Shown here one piece after another: positions 1 through 11,178 of a DNA stretch of 64,000 nt. Each line of letters opens with the position of its first letter. The stretch's first letter is position 1. Source of the DNA: Combretum micranthum (Eukaryota; Streptophyta; Magnoliopsida; Myrtales; Combretaceae); NCBI GenBank assembly GCA_024138025.1, contig JAMXBD010000364.1, positions 1,026,827 through 1,090,826 of the forward strand, given 5' to 3'. The position numbers were made by a program, and so were the translations under genes. Under the pieces are notes generated by a model. The model had not been told where the DNA came from. It saw nothing but the letters and a program-made list of their open reading frames with translations, and ran no database searches.

Positions 1-572
1 TTCGAACTATCATCCTTTTTCCTTTGTGGGAGGGTTGATTTCTAGACGTGCTCGACTCTCCTTGATCATACCCCATTTGCAGTGCATGTTCCTCATTTGA
101 TACTTCCATCAATACATCCTCAGTTTGATCTCTTATTAAGGGAGTGTAAGATTGGCTCCTATTCGAAATGTTCTCATCTAGGGTTGGTTCGACAGGCCAT
201 CCGAAATCATGACTGACTTCCTAGTGGTTGGAAACATCATCATCCTATCCGTGATCTACATGGGGCTCTACGGGCTCTGTTCTTTGATTCATGTCTTCTC
301 CCCATTCAACTTGTTCATGTCTTCCTTCTTTCGGTGAAGGTAGTGGAGGCGGTTCATCAGGTACGGCCACAAATTTAGATAAACCTCCAGACCAAAAGAA
401 GTAAGACTCTCCATCTACTTGTCCCCAATCGATGTGGTCAGCTAGCTTGTCGTAGGCATAGTATATACTAGGCCCATGGAATTCTAAGTTCGAAAATCAA
501 GAAAGACTGGACGTCCAATCGATGTGGTCAGCTAGCTCGTCGTAGGCATAGATACATACTAGGCCCATAGAA
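1..572 (-). pseudogene. Upstream-ORF (ORF0) relict of element 2, C-terminal part
   Basis: Reading the minus strand from about 572 down to 1 gives a long, mostly open translation with two internal stops. It contains YAYDKLADHIDW, a proline/glutamate-rich middle, and KGKRM near the left edge. The same order is seen in the plus-strand ORF at 38331-39390 (YAHDELADHSDW, acidic middle, KGKRM), so the two are homologous. The N-terminal part of this copy lies at 10764-11040, on the far side of inserted element 1. About 35 codons between the two parts are missing. Function is unknown. It lies between PBS and gag in the related element, so I infer an accessory retrotransposon ORF, not a host gene. It continues beyond the window edge. 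Confidence 0.6.
425..570. repeat. Imperfect direct duplication, 55-56 bp units, 90-bp period
   Basis: Two copies (425-479 and 515-570) both begin CCAATCGATGTGGTCAGC and differ at a few bases. The 35 bp between them has no second copy. The duplication lies inside the ORF0 relict next to the broken left end of element 1, so it probably arose during the rearrangement that removed that LTR end. Confidence 0.85.
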
Positions 573-2564
573 ATTATTCTATTTCTATGTTGTTTGATAA
601 TAACTCCATTATAATAGAAATCTAGTTTGAAGTTCCTTTAGTAAAATTTTACTTTTAAATTAGTTGAGACAATATCATTATGTAGATGCAAGTATTATGA
701 CCATGTAAAATAATAAGAACATAAGAAAATACTAGAAACAAATAATAATAAGCAAGATAATAAAATATCAAGTATTGGGAATCTTAGCTTCATCAAGGTA
801 TCCCGGTCAAGTATCGGGAGCCTTAGCTTCATCAAGGCATCCCGGGACTAAGAATAGACTAGTCCCAAAAAATAAAGAAATAAATAAAGGTTGTTTTGAC
901 ATGATATTGACAAGTCTAAGACTAGAAAGACTAGTATTAATAATAGCATGAAATAAATAAATAAATTGCAAAGCATGAAATTAAATAAATAACAAGTGAG
1001 CTTATATGCTCTAAAGATTATATATAAATACATAAAATATATTTGGTTAGATATGAATAATAAAATCAACATAATAAAATAGGAAGATTCATGTGTAAGA
1101 ATAAAACATGAACATGTTGTTGCTTTTACTACTCATTGAGTTTCAAAACAACCCATAGTCATGTTAAGTTACATGACATGGTAAATAATTGGTTGGAAGA
1201 AGTTACCTAAAGTGTTTATGTGGTATGAAGATGGTAGATGAAAGGGGTATTATGTGAGTAGTGATATGTGGTAGAAAGTTTGTGTATAAGGAATGATTTT
1301 TTTGTAAAGAATTGGTTTAAGAGAGTTTGGTAAAGAACTCTTGAAGAGAGGATTTGTGAGAGATTTTGAGAGAGTTTTTGTATGAAATGAATTGTGTGAA
1401 AGAATGAAGGAGAAGGGGTATTTATAGAATTTTGGAGTGAAAATTAGATGTAATTAAATTAATTGAAAAAGAAAATAAATGAGAATGAAGAGAGAGGGGT
1501 GTGGACGGCAATGAAGGGGAGAGAAAGAGAAATTTGATTAAAAATTAATTTTAGAAGAAAAGTGTAAGAGAAGTTTAGTAATATGTGGTGTAAATTTTTA
1601 TGGGAAAAGAAAATTGTAAGAAATAGGTATGTAGGTGTAAGAATAGGTAGTAAGAAAAAGTAGAGATAGAGGAATAGTAATGAATAGTAGAAAAGTACTA
1701 TGAATAGTAAACTAGACAATTAAAGTATAGGTAGTAATAAAAATACGCATAATATGCGATATCTGTAATTTTTAGCTACCGAAAAATTCTAAAACTGATA
1801 TTTTTGAAAACCTTATATTTTTACGAGTCTATTGGTATTACGAATATTTTTTCCATCGGTGTACCAGGCACGATTTTTGAAAATGATTCGTTTGGATCCG
1901 AAGGACACTAGAAATTTGAGAATCTGATATTTTTAAGCTTTCCTATATTATTACGAACTATTATCAACAATTATTTTCATTTCGTTGTTTAGGGTTTAAG
2001 AGCGGGGATTGCCGGATCTTAAACACTAGGTTTGTTTGTATGCTTTGTTGACTTTTAAGGTTCCGGTTTGACTTCCAGTTTTGTTGAGTTATTCAAGATA
2101 TAATTTTGGAGTTTTTACCGTATTTATTTTTTAGTTGATATCTATGGTTTATCTCATTTTATTTGTGATTATTTAATAGTTTTCAGTTCTCGGGATCGTT
2201 TAACCGAGTCTAGGGTTATGAGTTGAACTCAGTTTGACTTTTGGTGAAAATTGAAATTTCTGATTCTAAAATTCCGAAGGATTTAAGATCTTAGCATTTC
2301 GTTGTCGAGCGTTATTTGGATATATTGTCTTGATTTGCGTGTTAGGAATCGGGTAGATGATTTGATTGGTACGGATGTTGATTCAACTGATAGTTGGATT
2401 TTTTATATTTTGTTTCAAGGTTCTCATTTTCTCAAGACTAAGAATTCTTTTTTTTATCTTATTTAGAATTAAGTTTTAACTTGGTTCGATTTTTTAGGGT
2501 TTCGATTCTGGTGTTTGACTCTTAGATTATTTTCTAAGAATTATGAAATTTTCAGGGGTTTACA
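573..2564 (-). mobile_element. 3' LTR of element 1, truncated
   Basis: This is closely similar to 8769-10763, the upstream two thirds of the element's 5' LTR. The right end, next to the PPT, is GGGGTTTACA, the start of the LTR read on the minus strand. The left end stops at 573, in the middle of the LTR. The remaining 2.2 kb, including the expected TGTCACGCCCC end and the flanking TSD, is absent. A deletion at the element-host junction is the simplest explanation. Small ORFs inside are LTR noise. Confidence 0.88.
1419..1427 (-). promoter_or_regulatory. LTR TATA box (element 1, 3' LTR)
   Basis: On the minus strand this reads CTATAAATA followed by CCCC, a good plant TATA context. The same sequence occurs at the same LTR position at 9612-9620, 16383-16391 and 20199-20207. 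As part of a 3' LTR it would drive transcription outward, towards lower coordinates. Confidence 0.6.
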
Positions 2565-2580
2565 ACCTACCCACCTTAAA
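2565..2580 (-). other. Polypurine tract of element 1
   Basis: On the minus strand this reads TTTAAGGTGGGTAGGT, directly before the LTR start TGTAAACCCC. Element 3 has TTTAAGGGGGGTAGGT at the equivalent place (48358-48373), and both are preceded by TTTTGAGGACAAAACTTTC. The position and conservation identify it as the plus-strand primer region. Confidence 0.8.
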
Positions 2581-3477
2581 GAAAGTTTTGTCCTCAAAAC
2601 TTGTGATACGTAAGTAAACTTGCAGGTCTTGATGAGAGATTGTATGTCGTATTTCATCAATATTCTTGATATTTGGGATTTCGTCTCACTTTTATTTGTT
2701 GGAACGGTATTATGATTATATCATGTTGTTTTCTTAGTCTCCATACTTCACGAAAAGGGTTTGGAAGTTTGTCGTTGTTTTTGAATTTCTTCTTTCATAA
2801 TTTCTATTTCTCATTTATCTTTAATGGTATTGGGAATTTCATTAATTTTGAGCATTTAATATTCTATGCAATATAGTATATATAAAATCAGTAAGATTTG
2901 GTTTTAGCGACTTTCAACCTTCACTCTACTTAACCTTTTTGAAGAGTTTCAAACTCAACCAACATGACAGATGACTGACGACTTGCCACTTGACTTGACT
3001 CAACTTTGAACTGATGACGACTCAATATGACACGACACTGGTACATTCACTTAACAAAGGAAGGTTGTGAATTCGCTTTCCCATTCTTATGTGAGTATGT
3101 ATATGACATGCATGTATAAAATACACAATGTTCATACTCATTCTATTCTCAAGGATATCGTTGTTTTATTATTTACGTGACCATCTTGGCAAGGTTTGAG
3201 ATCAAGATAAAAAATTTGGAAATTGTCAGTTGAGATTTTATCATCACTGGTTCTAGCCTTTAGGCAGTAATAGCTAAGCTTTTGATGTAATTTGTTTTCG
3301 GTGTGTTCAGGGTAGATGACATTTGATTTGATTTCTTCTTTTGATATGTGCTAAATTTTTGACAATCTTATTTCTATTCATTTTGTATTAGGGGAGAAAG
3401 GTGACGATTATATAAGCTATGGTCATTACTAGCAAGCCGTTCCTTTGGTCCTAGCGGTGTAAAAGGGAAATCTAACA
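2581..3477 (-). other. Element 1 internal region between gag and PPT, no pol
   Basis: Element 3 carries about 7 kb of protease, RT, RNase H, integrase and inserts between gag and PPT. Here there are only about 0.9 kb with no open frame of note and no recognisable pol motif. The short plus-strand frame at 2673-2876 is not supported by composition or homology. I see nothing else in it. Confidence 0.6.
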
Positions 3478-4664
3478 TCTAAGGGTACGATGGTAACCTG
3501 GTATCGAATCGCATCTGTGACTATCGTCCCCTTCTAATGTAGCGAATTCTATCTCTTTGTGGTTGACTTCCTCGCAAACCTATTGTCCTTGTAGGTTGTA
3601 CACACGTACTCCTTATGGGGGTATTACTGAGTATCTCCCATTCCTGCTGTTATTTCCATGTTTTGTGTTATCCGTATTTTCCTTCTTAGGGCACTGCTTG
3701 GCAATATGTCCTGGTTCCTTACAGATCAAGCAGGTGGTAGAGGTTTTCTTTGGACATTTCAGGACTTTGTGATTTGGACTTCCACAATTGTAACACTTGT
3801 ATTGTAGCTTGGGACACTATCTTAGTTGATGTCCCCTTTTGCATTTCCAACATTGGATATTTGTTTTCTTTTTATCCTTCTTTCTACTCGGGTTGACTGA
3901 TGGTTCGAGCTCATTGACTTTGAGGCTTAAGCTAGGTTGACTTATAAATTCTTCCTCAATTATCATGACATTACCTTCCGTCCTTCTCCTCTTCTTAGCA
4001 CCTTCCATAATTCGTGCTCTTTCTACTAATTCTCGGAAATCATTAATGTCAAACTCTATCAATTTTGTACGAAAGGTCTTTGTCCAATCCCGCCAAGAAT
4101 ACTTACCTCTTGAGTTCTTCGCTATTCTTATATGATTCAGGGGCATATTATAACAGTCTACTAAACTCTGTTTCATATTGTTCAAGAATACGGCCTCCTT
4201 GGGAGATACTTAAGAAATCTGCACTATATTGGACTCTCAAGCTTCTGGGGAAAAAAGTTCTCCAAGAATTCATGCCTAAATATTTCCCATGTGATTGGCG
4301 GTAGCAGCTCCCTACTTTTAGATTCCCACCATATCCTTTCATTGAATCTTAGCATAAAAGTACCATATGTAAGCTGAAGGTGTTGTGGTACTTCAAAAGC
4401 ATTGAAAGATCGCTCTATTTGTGCCAACCAATCTCAGCTTCATCGGTTTTCCAAAAGCTCCATCAAAATATCGATTGCATTGATGAACTCTGGCAACATA
4501 CTCTGATAAGGTTTTGGTGATGGCGACTCAGTTGGTGCCATTTCAATTGGTGGTGTTGGAACTTCGGTGCGCTTCTTGTGAGGTACTGGTGTGGGCATAG
4601 CATGAGCCTGTTGTGCGAAATTCCTTATGAGGTTGGCAAGTTGTTCGATGTTAGCTTGGTCCAT
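3478..4664 (-). pseudogene. gag: Ty3/gypsy gag (element 1), broken
   Basis: This would be the structural capsid/nucleocapsid protein forming the virus-like particle. Read on the minus strand, the order is a Q/P-rich N-terminus (4664-4440), a retrotransposon-gag core with AQIERSF, YGTFMLRFN and FLENFFPQ (4427-4224), then ISQGGRILEQYETEF (to 4148), ELVERARIMEGAKKRRR, and three zinc knuckles. The knuckles are CWKCKRGHQLR with its final Cys after a stop, CYNCGSPNHKVLKC, and CLICKEPGHIAKQC, running down to about 3680. The frame is split by at least three frameshifts or stops. The same motif order occurs in the element-3 gag (39746-41102). No protease follows. Plus-strand frames at 3557-3772 and 4065-4304 are shadows. 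Confidence 0.85.
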
Positions 4665-5153
4665 TCTTGGTTGATTTGTTGTTGAGGTCCTTCCTGGTTC
4701 TCAGGTTCTATAGGGGGTATTTCTAGTTCTGTTGTGCACGAGTGCGTCTCTTATTTGTTCTACAGGTTTTATTAAGCTTGTGTGAGATTCTTGAACTTTA
4801 TTAAGTCTTAGACATTTTTTGAAAAAAACATTCAAGAAACAAGCTAATAGCAATCGAGTACGAAAATGTAAAATATATATATACATATAGAGAAGAAATA
4901 TTGAAAATTGGCTAAAATCAAGTAATAAAAAGGAAATTCATATCATTAAAACAAATACATGAAAACAAAAGGAAGGTTTAAATTCTTCCTTTACAAAAGT
5001 TCAAAGAAAGGATGCAAAACATGGTTAAAAATTCAAATCATTACATAGACAATATTTACATCATCGTTAATCCTTTAACAAAAGCGTTACTCCTATCGGT
5101 ATATTAAGGCTTTTACGGGAGGTTTAGCTTCTGTCCCTACTTCGGATTGCTCT
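4665..5153 (-). other. Spacer between upstream zinc-knuckle ORF and gag
   Basis: This stretch is AT-rich and essentially non-coding. On the minus strand it contains a run of T-rich sequence (GTTTTCATGTATTTGTTTT) resembling the spacer at 39391-39745 between ORF0 and gag in element 3. In both elements the upstream ORF is therefore separated from gag by a 3'-UTR-like stretch and not fused to it. Confidence 0.5.
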
Positions 5154-5993
5154 TCACAGGGTAGGAACATTTCCTTGAAAATTTGAGCTTATTGATCCCT
5201 CGTCTTCATCATCAGGAGCTTTTCCTTTTCCTGTGTGGTGAGATATTGTGGTAGGATCTTTAGACGAAGTTCCACATTCTTTCTTAGATGAGTCACCTCC
5301 TTTAGGGAATAGGGTGGGGTCGTCCCATAGACCTTGCGACTTTATTTCTTCACATATATAGAGGTGCGTCACTTTGCATATGTAGCACGTTTCTTTGACA
5401 TTTGTAGGGTAATTCCGGGTCCTATAGATGAGGCGTCTACATACGTAGCATTCTCTCATTGTTGTTGGGAAAATGTTGGCACCATGTCTTCTTTATGTGT
5501 AACCAAAGCAAATAGTACCATTCTTCTTAAGACAATTACGGATTTTGTGATCTTTGTTTCCACAAAAGTAATAGTTGTGCTGCAATCGTGGGCAATGTTT
5601 AGGGAAATGTCCTTCTTTACACTTCCAGCATTTGAACTTAGGAGTTACTAGATTCTTGAGAGGTTGGAGTTGTTTATGATTCTTAGCATTGGGGTCTGGA
5701 TCGGCCATGAAGAAAGGCACTTGTGATACTGGTGTTGCTCTGAGTTGGGGTCTTATAACTGGAGCGGGTGCAGAGGTCGTGGGTACTTGTTGCATATATG
5801 CTCTTATCGTCTCTTCTAGACGTCTCATGGTGGTCAAGAGTTCTTGAGTTAGATCTTGTGGTGGGGGTGCTCCTTGTTCTTGTTGTTCTTCGAGAGGGAT
5901 GCTTGATTGTGGCATAACTTCCTCGGGTAGCTTCCTAGAACCAAACGAAGCGGTCGTATTAGATATTTTCTTTAATTCGGGTTTTACGCACAT
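5154..5993 (-). pseudogene. Zinc-knuckle ORF upstream of gag (element 1)
   Basis: The minus-strand translation starts at an ATG at 5993. It has a short coiled-coil-like stretch (LLTTMRRLEETIRAYMQQV), a proline-rich linker, then CWKCKEGHFPKHC and a degenerate YYFCGNKDHKIRNC. After a frame break it has two more CX2C-type motifs (CYVC, CYIC) and an acidic C-terminus ending near 5154. The zinc knuckles look like gag nucleocapsid, but a full gag with its own knuckles follows downstream. This is therefore either a duplicated gag 3' end or a separate nucleic-acid-binding accessory ORF. It is not similar to the ORF0 of elements 2 and 3. The opposite-strand frame at 5334-5651 is a shadow. Confidence 0.6.
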
Positions 5994-6497
5994 GTTATTT
6001 GTTTTTGAAGAAAAGAGAAGTGTTACAGGCTTTTACCACTCGATTAAAGGGTTGACGTAGGCACTTGGTTTTATTTACCTGAGGGTTTTCTTTATAAAAG
6101 AGGTATTACACTAATTTTATTCTTAACTAGTCTTAGTTAGGAGTTGAATAGGGTTACTATGTATCGAGGCTTATTGAAATTGCTAAGGTAGGCTTACTTT
6201 ACTCATTTTATATCCGAATTCTTTGTCTCCTTCATGTTTTCTCTATATTGTTCTGCTATGTTCTATATCCAAGTCATTTCTACCTTTCTCAATCTTGGGT
6301 CAACATTTTCGGGTCAATCCCTTTTTCTTTTTATCTGATATTTCAATTTCATATCTTCCTAATATCCTCCGATTCTTGTATAAGTATTTCTTGCCTTCTT
6401 CTAATATTCTCCAAGATAGAGTTCTATTCTTAGACATAAGATCAAATCTTATCACTCTAACCTTCTAGTATCTTTTCCTATTTCCCAAAACCTTGTT
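5994..6497 (-). other. Untranslated leader of element 1
   Basis: This lies between the PBS and the first ORF on the minus strand. It is pyrimidine-rich on the plus strand and has no convincing frame. The plus-strand frames at 6223-6468 and 6248-6433 are low-complexity and unsupported. Confidence 0.5.
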
Positions 6498-6509
6498 GCT
6501 CTGATACCA
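6498..6509 (-). promoter_or_regulatory. Primer-binding site, element 1 (tRNA-iMet)
   Basis: On the minus strand this reads TGGTATCAGAGC, complementary to the 3' end of plant initiator tRNA-Met. It lies 8 bp inside the LTR end. The same 8-bp spacing is found for elements 2 and 3. It fixes the element as minus-strand and 6518-10763 as its 5' LTR. Confidence 0.92.
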
Positions 6510-6517
6510 ACTTAAAC

Positions 6518-9500
6518 TGTCACGCCCCGAGGGATACCCTAAACGTAGCAGTCCACCGTACAATATTAAAGCTAGAATGACTACCTCAGTCACGCAAAGG
6601 CTTCCATATCATGTACAAGGCGTACATCACAACCAAGGGAACGCATCGAGTAACACAATTTATATTGATAATAAATAAGTAACAAGCAAAGAGAATACTT
6701 ATCATAAAACATAAACATATTAAATTACAATTCTTAGGGGCATGTCCCTCTATTGTCTTCAAATAAATACATATCTTAGAATCTCCAAAATACTAACATA
6801 GAATTCATTACATATAAAGAACCTTACAAAATTACTTCATCTTATGTTTCCATTTCCTTCATAGAAGCTTAATATCCTTCCATGACTTCCTTAATGTCAT
6901 GATCCTCAATTTAAGCCACGGGTATACCTGTTTCAACAAAATCTATAGGGGTATAAGCTACAACTAGCTTAGTGAGATATTCTTTTCATTCGCACATGTT
7001 TTCAAACAAGTTCATTTAAATTTTCACACATATGCTATGCGTACAATGCAACAACCACGTGATTACGCAAATATATATAGTTATTCGGAAACCATATATA
7101 GAACGGATTTACCCTCCGTATCGAAGGTTAGGGAATCGGTGATGAAGATCCTCGATCTTCTACTGCTAGTCCCCAGGTCCCCAACCAAACCGTTCGGTTG
7201 GCTCGGCTCTGAACCTAAAGTCGCATTCCCCAGGAGATTTGGATTCTCTAGGAAGGAACATGGCCCGTGTCACAGCATGATAACAACCAATCCAACAGGA
7301 GTAGCAGCCTTCCAAAAAATGTGACTCGATGGATGCTATGCGTGAGCGTTTTATTTTTCTTAAGCCAAACCTTATTAAGGTTTATTAAGAGGCGGCCAAT
7401 CAATTTAGCAAATAATAAGCAGTCATACAAGTAGGTAAACAAAAATACTTAAATAGGCAATTTGAAGTTGCGATATTCTTAATTCTCATTTCACGCATAA
7501 ATATAGAATCACATATATATACATAACCCGAATTCCCCAAATATATATCCATTTTTATCTTTTCTTAGTATACTAGTGCTACTACTTTACAAGCACAAGC
7601 AAGGTAACGAAATTAAGAGGAATAACTCACTCGTCCATTTCGCGATCATCTTAGTCGTAGTAATCTTCGGGTAGGGTATTCTCGTATCCTTCGTCACCTA
7701 GACAAAAGAAATACCCGGGATGAGTATTTCGTAGAAATTTTACTTAAACTTTCTAATGTTGTCAAATTTGTATAGAATAAAATTCCATTTTAAAATGACC
7801 ATAACTTGCTCATTTTAACTCGAAATTTCACATATAATATACTGTTTTCTACCTATTCGAAAAGATCTATCCATTTCTAAGGTTATCTTTATCATATAAG
7901 GCCATTTGGGTTCCGAAAACATTGGATATAGATTTAAAACGAAAATTTCTAGATTTTGCAAAACCATTTCTAACTCAACTTCATTCAAAAATCCTTTAGT
8001 AAAAATATAGATAATATATATATATTGATAAATCCTTTGAGTATATAGATAAGCTCACTTTATATGCAAAATTTCTAATGGTAGTGTCTCAACAATTTAT
8101 TTCATGAAATAATTCTTTTTAAAAGTGTTGAAACTTAACTTGATAAATTTCCTTTCAAGTATTTTGAAGAAACTTTATATTTTCATAGTTATTATAAATG
8201 AGTATATTCTTATTTTATTTTGTTCATTCATTTTTCCAAAACAAGTAGATTTTCCTTTAACCTTAGTCTTTCATAAATTTTACTTCTAGTGATAAAAGAT
8301 CAAAGTTATCAAAAGTGTATTAAGTTGTTGAAAACTTTTTATATCTTTAGATGGTTTTAGAAAATGAGTCTTGTCTTCTTATATAAGTTTTTGTTTTCTA
8401 AAACTTGTTCTTTTATTTCCTTTGAAAAGAATCCTCTTTATTGATAAAATCCTTTGTTTTCTAATCTTATTTTATTTATATTTTTTTAAAAAAGTTTCCT
8501 TTAGGAACTTGAAAATCATTATTTTCCTAAGTGGGTTCATAACTTTATGAGTTGATTTTTATCTTAACTTTGAAACTAGTTTGTTTCTTGGTTTTGTCAT
8601 GGAGTTTAAAAGATTTAATCTTTAAGCTTTTTGCAAGATTTGAAAACTAACAAATTATTTTACTAAAACTTAGGTTCCCATAATATACAATGAAAGTATT
8701 TATTTCTTATCTTATGTTTCCTTGGTAAAACTATCTTTGTTATTTAAGAAAACTTTGAGAAAACTTATATTACTCTATTTCTATGTTGTTTGATAATAAC
8801 TCCATTATAATAAAAAAACTAGTTTGAAGTTCCTTTAGTAAAATTCTACTTTTAAATTAGAGACAATATCATTATGTAGATGCAAGTATTATGAGCATGT
8901 AAAAATAAGAACATAAGAAAATACTAGAAACAAATAATAATAAGCAAGATAATAAAATATCAAGTATTGGGAACCTTAGCTTCATCAAGGTATCCCGGTC
9001 AAGTATTAGGAGCCTTAGCTTCATCAAGGCATCCAGGACTAAGAATGACTAGTCCAAAAGAATAAGAAAATAAATAAAAGGTTTTTTGACTTGATATGGA
9101 CAAGTCTAAGACTAAAAGACTAGTCTTAATAATAGCATGAAATAAATAAATAAATTGCAAAGCATGAAATTAAATAAATAACAAGTGAGCTTATATGCTT
9201 CTAAAGATTATATATAAATACATAAATATATTTGTTAGATATGAATAATAAAATCAACATAATAAAATAGGAAGTTCATGTGCAAGAAAAACATGAACAT
9301 GTTGTTGCTTTTACTACTCATATGAGTTTCAAAACAACACCATAGTCATGTTAAGTTATATGACAGGTAAATAAATGGTTGGAAGAAGCTTACCTAATGT
9401 GTTTATGTGGTATGAAGATGGTAGATGAAATGGGTATTATGTGAGTAGTGATATGTGGTAGAAAGTTTGTGTATAAGGAATGATTTTTTGTAAAGAATTG

Positions 9501-10763
9501 GTTTAAGAGAGTTTTGATAGAGAGAAATCTCGAAGAGAGGATTTGTGGAGAGATTTTGAGAGAGTTTTGGTAGTGAAATGAATTGTGTGAAAGAATGAAG
9601 GATGAAGGGGGTATTTATAGAATTTTGGAGTGAAAATTAGATGTAATTAAATTAATTGAAAAAGAAAATAAATGAGAATGAAGAGAGAGGGGTTGTGGAC
9701 AGCAATGAAGGGGAGAGAAAGAGAAATTTGATTAACAAATTAATTTTAGAAGAAAAGTGTAGAGAAGTTTAGTAATATGTAGTGTATAATTTTTATGAGA
9801 AAAGAAAATTGTAAGAAATAGGTATATAGGTGTAAGAATAGGTAGTAAGAAAAAGTAGAGATAGAGGAATAGTGATGAATAGTAAAAAAGTACTATGAAT
9901 AGTAAACTAGACAATTAAAGTACCGGTAGTAATAAAAATACGCGTAGTAATGCGATATCTCTAATTTTTAGCTACCGAAAAATTCTAAAACTGATATTTT
10001 TGAAAACCTTATATTTTTACGAGTCTATTGGTATTAATGGAATATTTTTCCATCCGGTGTATCAGGGCACAATTTTTGAAAACTGATTCCGTTTAGATCC
10101 GAAGGACACTAGAAATTTGAGAATATGATATTTTTAAGCTTTCCTATATTATTACAAACTATTATCAATAATTATTTTCATTTCGTTGTTTAGGGTTTGA
10201 GAGCACGGGATTGCAGGATTTTAAACACTAAGTTTGTTTGTATGCTTTGTTGACTTTTAAGGTTCCGGTTTTGTTGAGTTATTCGCAAGGTATAATTTTG
10301 GAGTTTTTACCGTATTATATTTTTAGTTCGATACCTATGGTTTATCTCATTTTATTTATGATTATTTAATAGTTTTCAGTTCTCGGGATAGTTTAACCGA
10401 GTTTAGGGTTATGAGTTGACTTAGTTTGACTTTTGGTGAAAATTGAAATTTCTGATTCTAAAATTCACCGAAGGATTTAAGATCTTAACATTTCGTTGTG
10501 GAGCGCCATTTGGATATATTGTCTTGATTTGCGTGTTTGGAATTAGGTAGATGATTTGATTAGTGTACGGATGTTGATTCAACTGATAATTGGATTTTTT
10601 TATATTTTGTTTCAAAGGTTCTCATTTTCTCAAGACTAAGAATTCTCTTTTTTGATCTTATTTAGAATTATGTTTTAACTTGGTTTAATTTTTAGGGTTT
10701 CGATTCTGGTGTTTGACTCTTAAGATTATTTTATAAGAATTATGAAATTTTCAGGGGTTTACA
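6518..10763 (-). mobile_element. 5' LTR of element 1, 4.2 kb
   Basis: On the plus strand it begins TGTCACGCCCCGAGGG beside the PBS and ends GGGGTTTACA at 10763, so the LTR runs TG...CA on the minus strand. At 4246 bp it is several times longer than most plant gypsy LTRs. Right of it begins element 2's ORF0, which it interrupts. The upstream two thirds match 573-2564. Short frames at 7037-7324, 7248-7442, 9732-9914 and 10421-10615 are not genes. Confidence 0.9.
9612..9620 (-). promoter_or_regulatory. LTR TATA box (element 1, 5' LTR)
   Basis: It reads CTATAAATACCCC on the minus strand, the same context as in the 3' LTR copy. As the 5' LTR promoter it would have driven the element transcript, with about 3.1 kb of LTR downstream as R/U5. 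Confidence 0.6.
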
Positions 10764-11040
10764 ATAACTTCCATATTGGCCCAATTGGTGCTTCTTATGG
10801 CATCATATCTTAACTCATCTATCACATGATCCCACATAGAGTCGCGGAGTCATGTCCTCCACACGTTATATATTTCCCAAGCGGACCTAGGCCGTCCTAC
10901 TTGGGCAAAATCCTCCATAAGCTCCTTACTTTCAATCGATAGTCTACAAGAGTTTTGTCACTCCTCAAGTTCAAACATTAGGCCTTAGCTCTAACTTCAC
11001 CAAGAGTAAACGATAAAAGACAAGGAAGGTCATTAATTTT
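10764..11040 (-). pseudogene. ORF0 relict of element 2, N-terminal part
   Basis: The minus-strand translation includes KTLVDYRLKVRSL, then in another frame EDFAQVGRPRSAWEIYNVW, and DELRYDAIRSTNWANMEV up to the LTR junction. It lines up with ETFVNYYLRLRVL, EEFALVGRP and EELRSDALSRRRWSDVEV in element 3's ORF0 (38380-38550). It contains at least one frameshift and one stop. The reading ends exactly where element 1 begins, and the rest of the ORF reappears at 572-1. Product unknown. Confidence 0.65.
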
Positions 11041-11158
11041 TTTTTTGAAAACTCTAAGCTTGACTAACTTATCTAGGCCTTTATCTACTTAGTTTCAACC
11101 TATCTACCTTTTTCTTTTCTATATTTATTCCTATTACCTTTATTCCTTTAAACTTATT
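11041..11158 (-). other. Untranslated leader of element 2
   Basis: Short AT-rich stretch between ORF0 and the PBS, with no open frame. It includes a T9 run. Confidence 0.45.
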
Positions 11159-11170
11159 GCTCTAATACCA
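11159..11170 (-). promoter_or_regulatory. Primer-binding site, element 2 (one mismatch)
   Basis: On the minus strand this reads TGGTATTAGAGC, one change from the iMet PBS. It is 8 bp from the LTR end at 11179. The change is a C-to-T transition on the minus strand, which fits decay after insertion. Confidence 0.85.
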
Positions 11171-11178
11171 ACTTAAAC

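Noticed and set aside
4065..5651. Plus-strand ORFs at 4065-4304 and 5334-5651
   Set aside because: They are antisense to recognisable gag and zinc-knuckle coding sequence on the minus strand.
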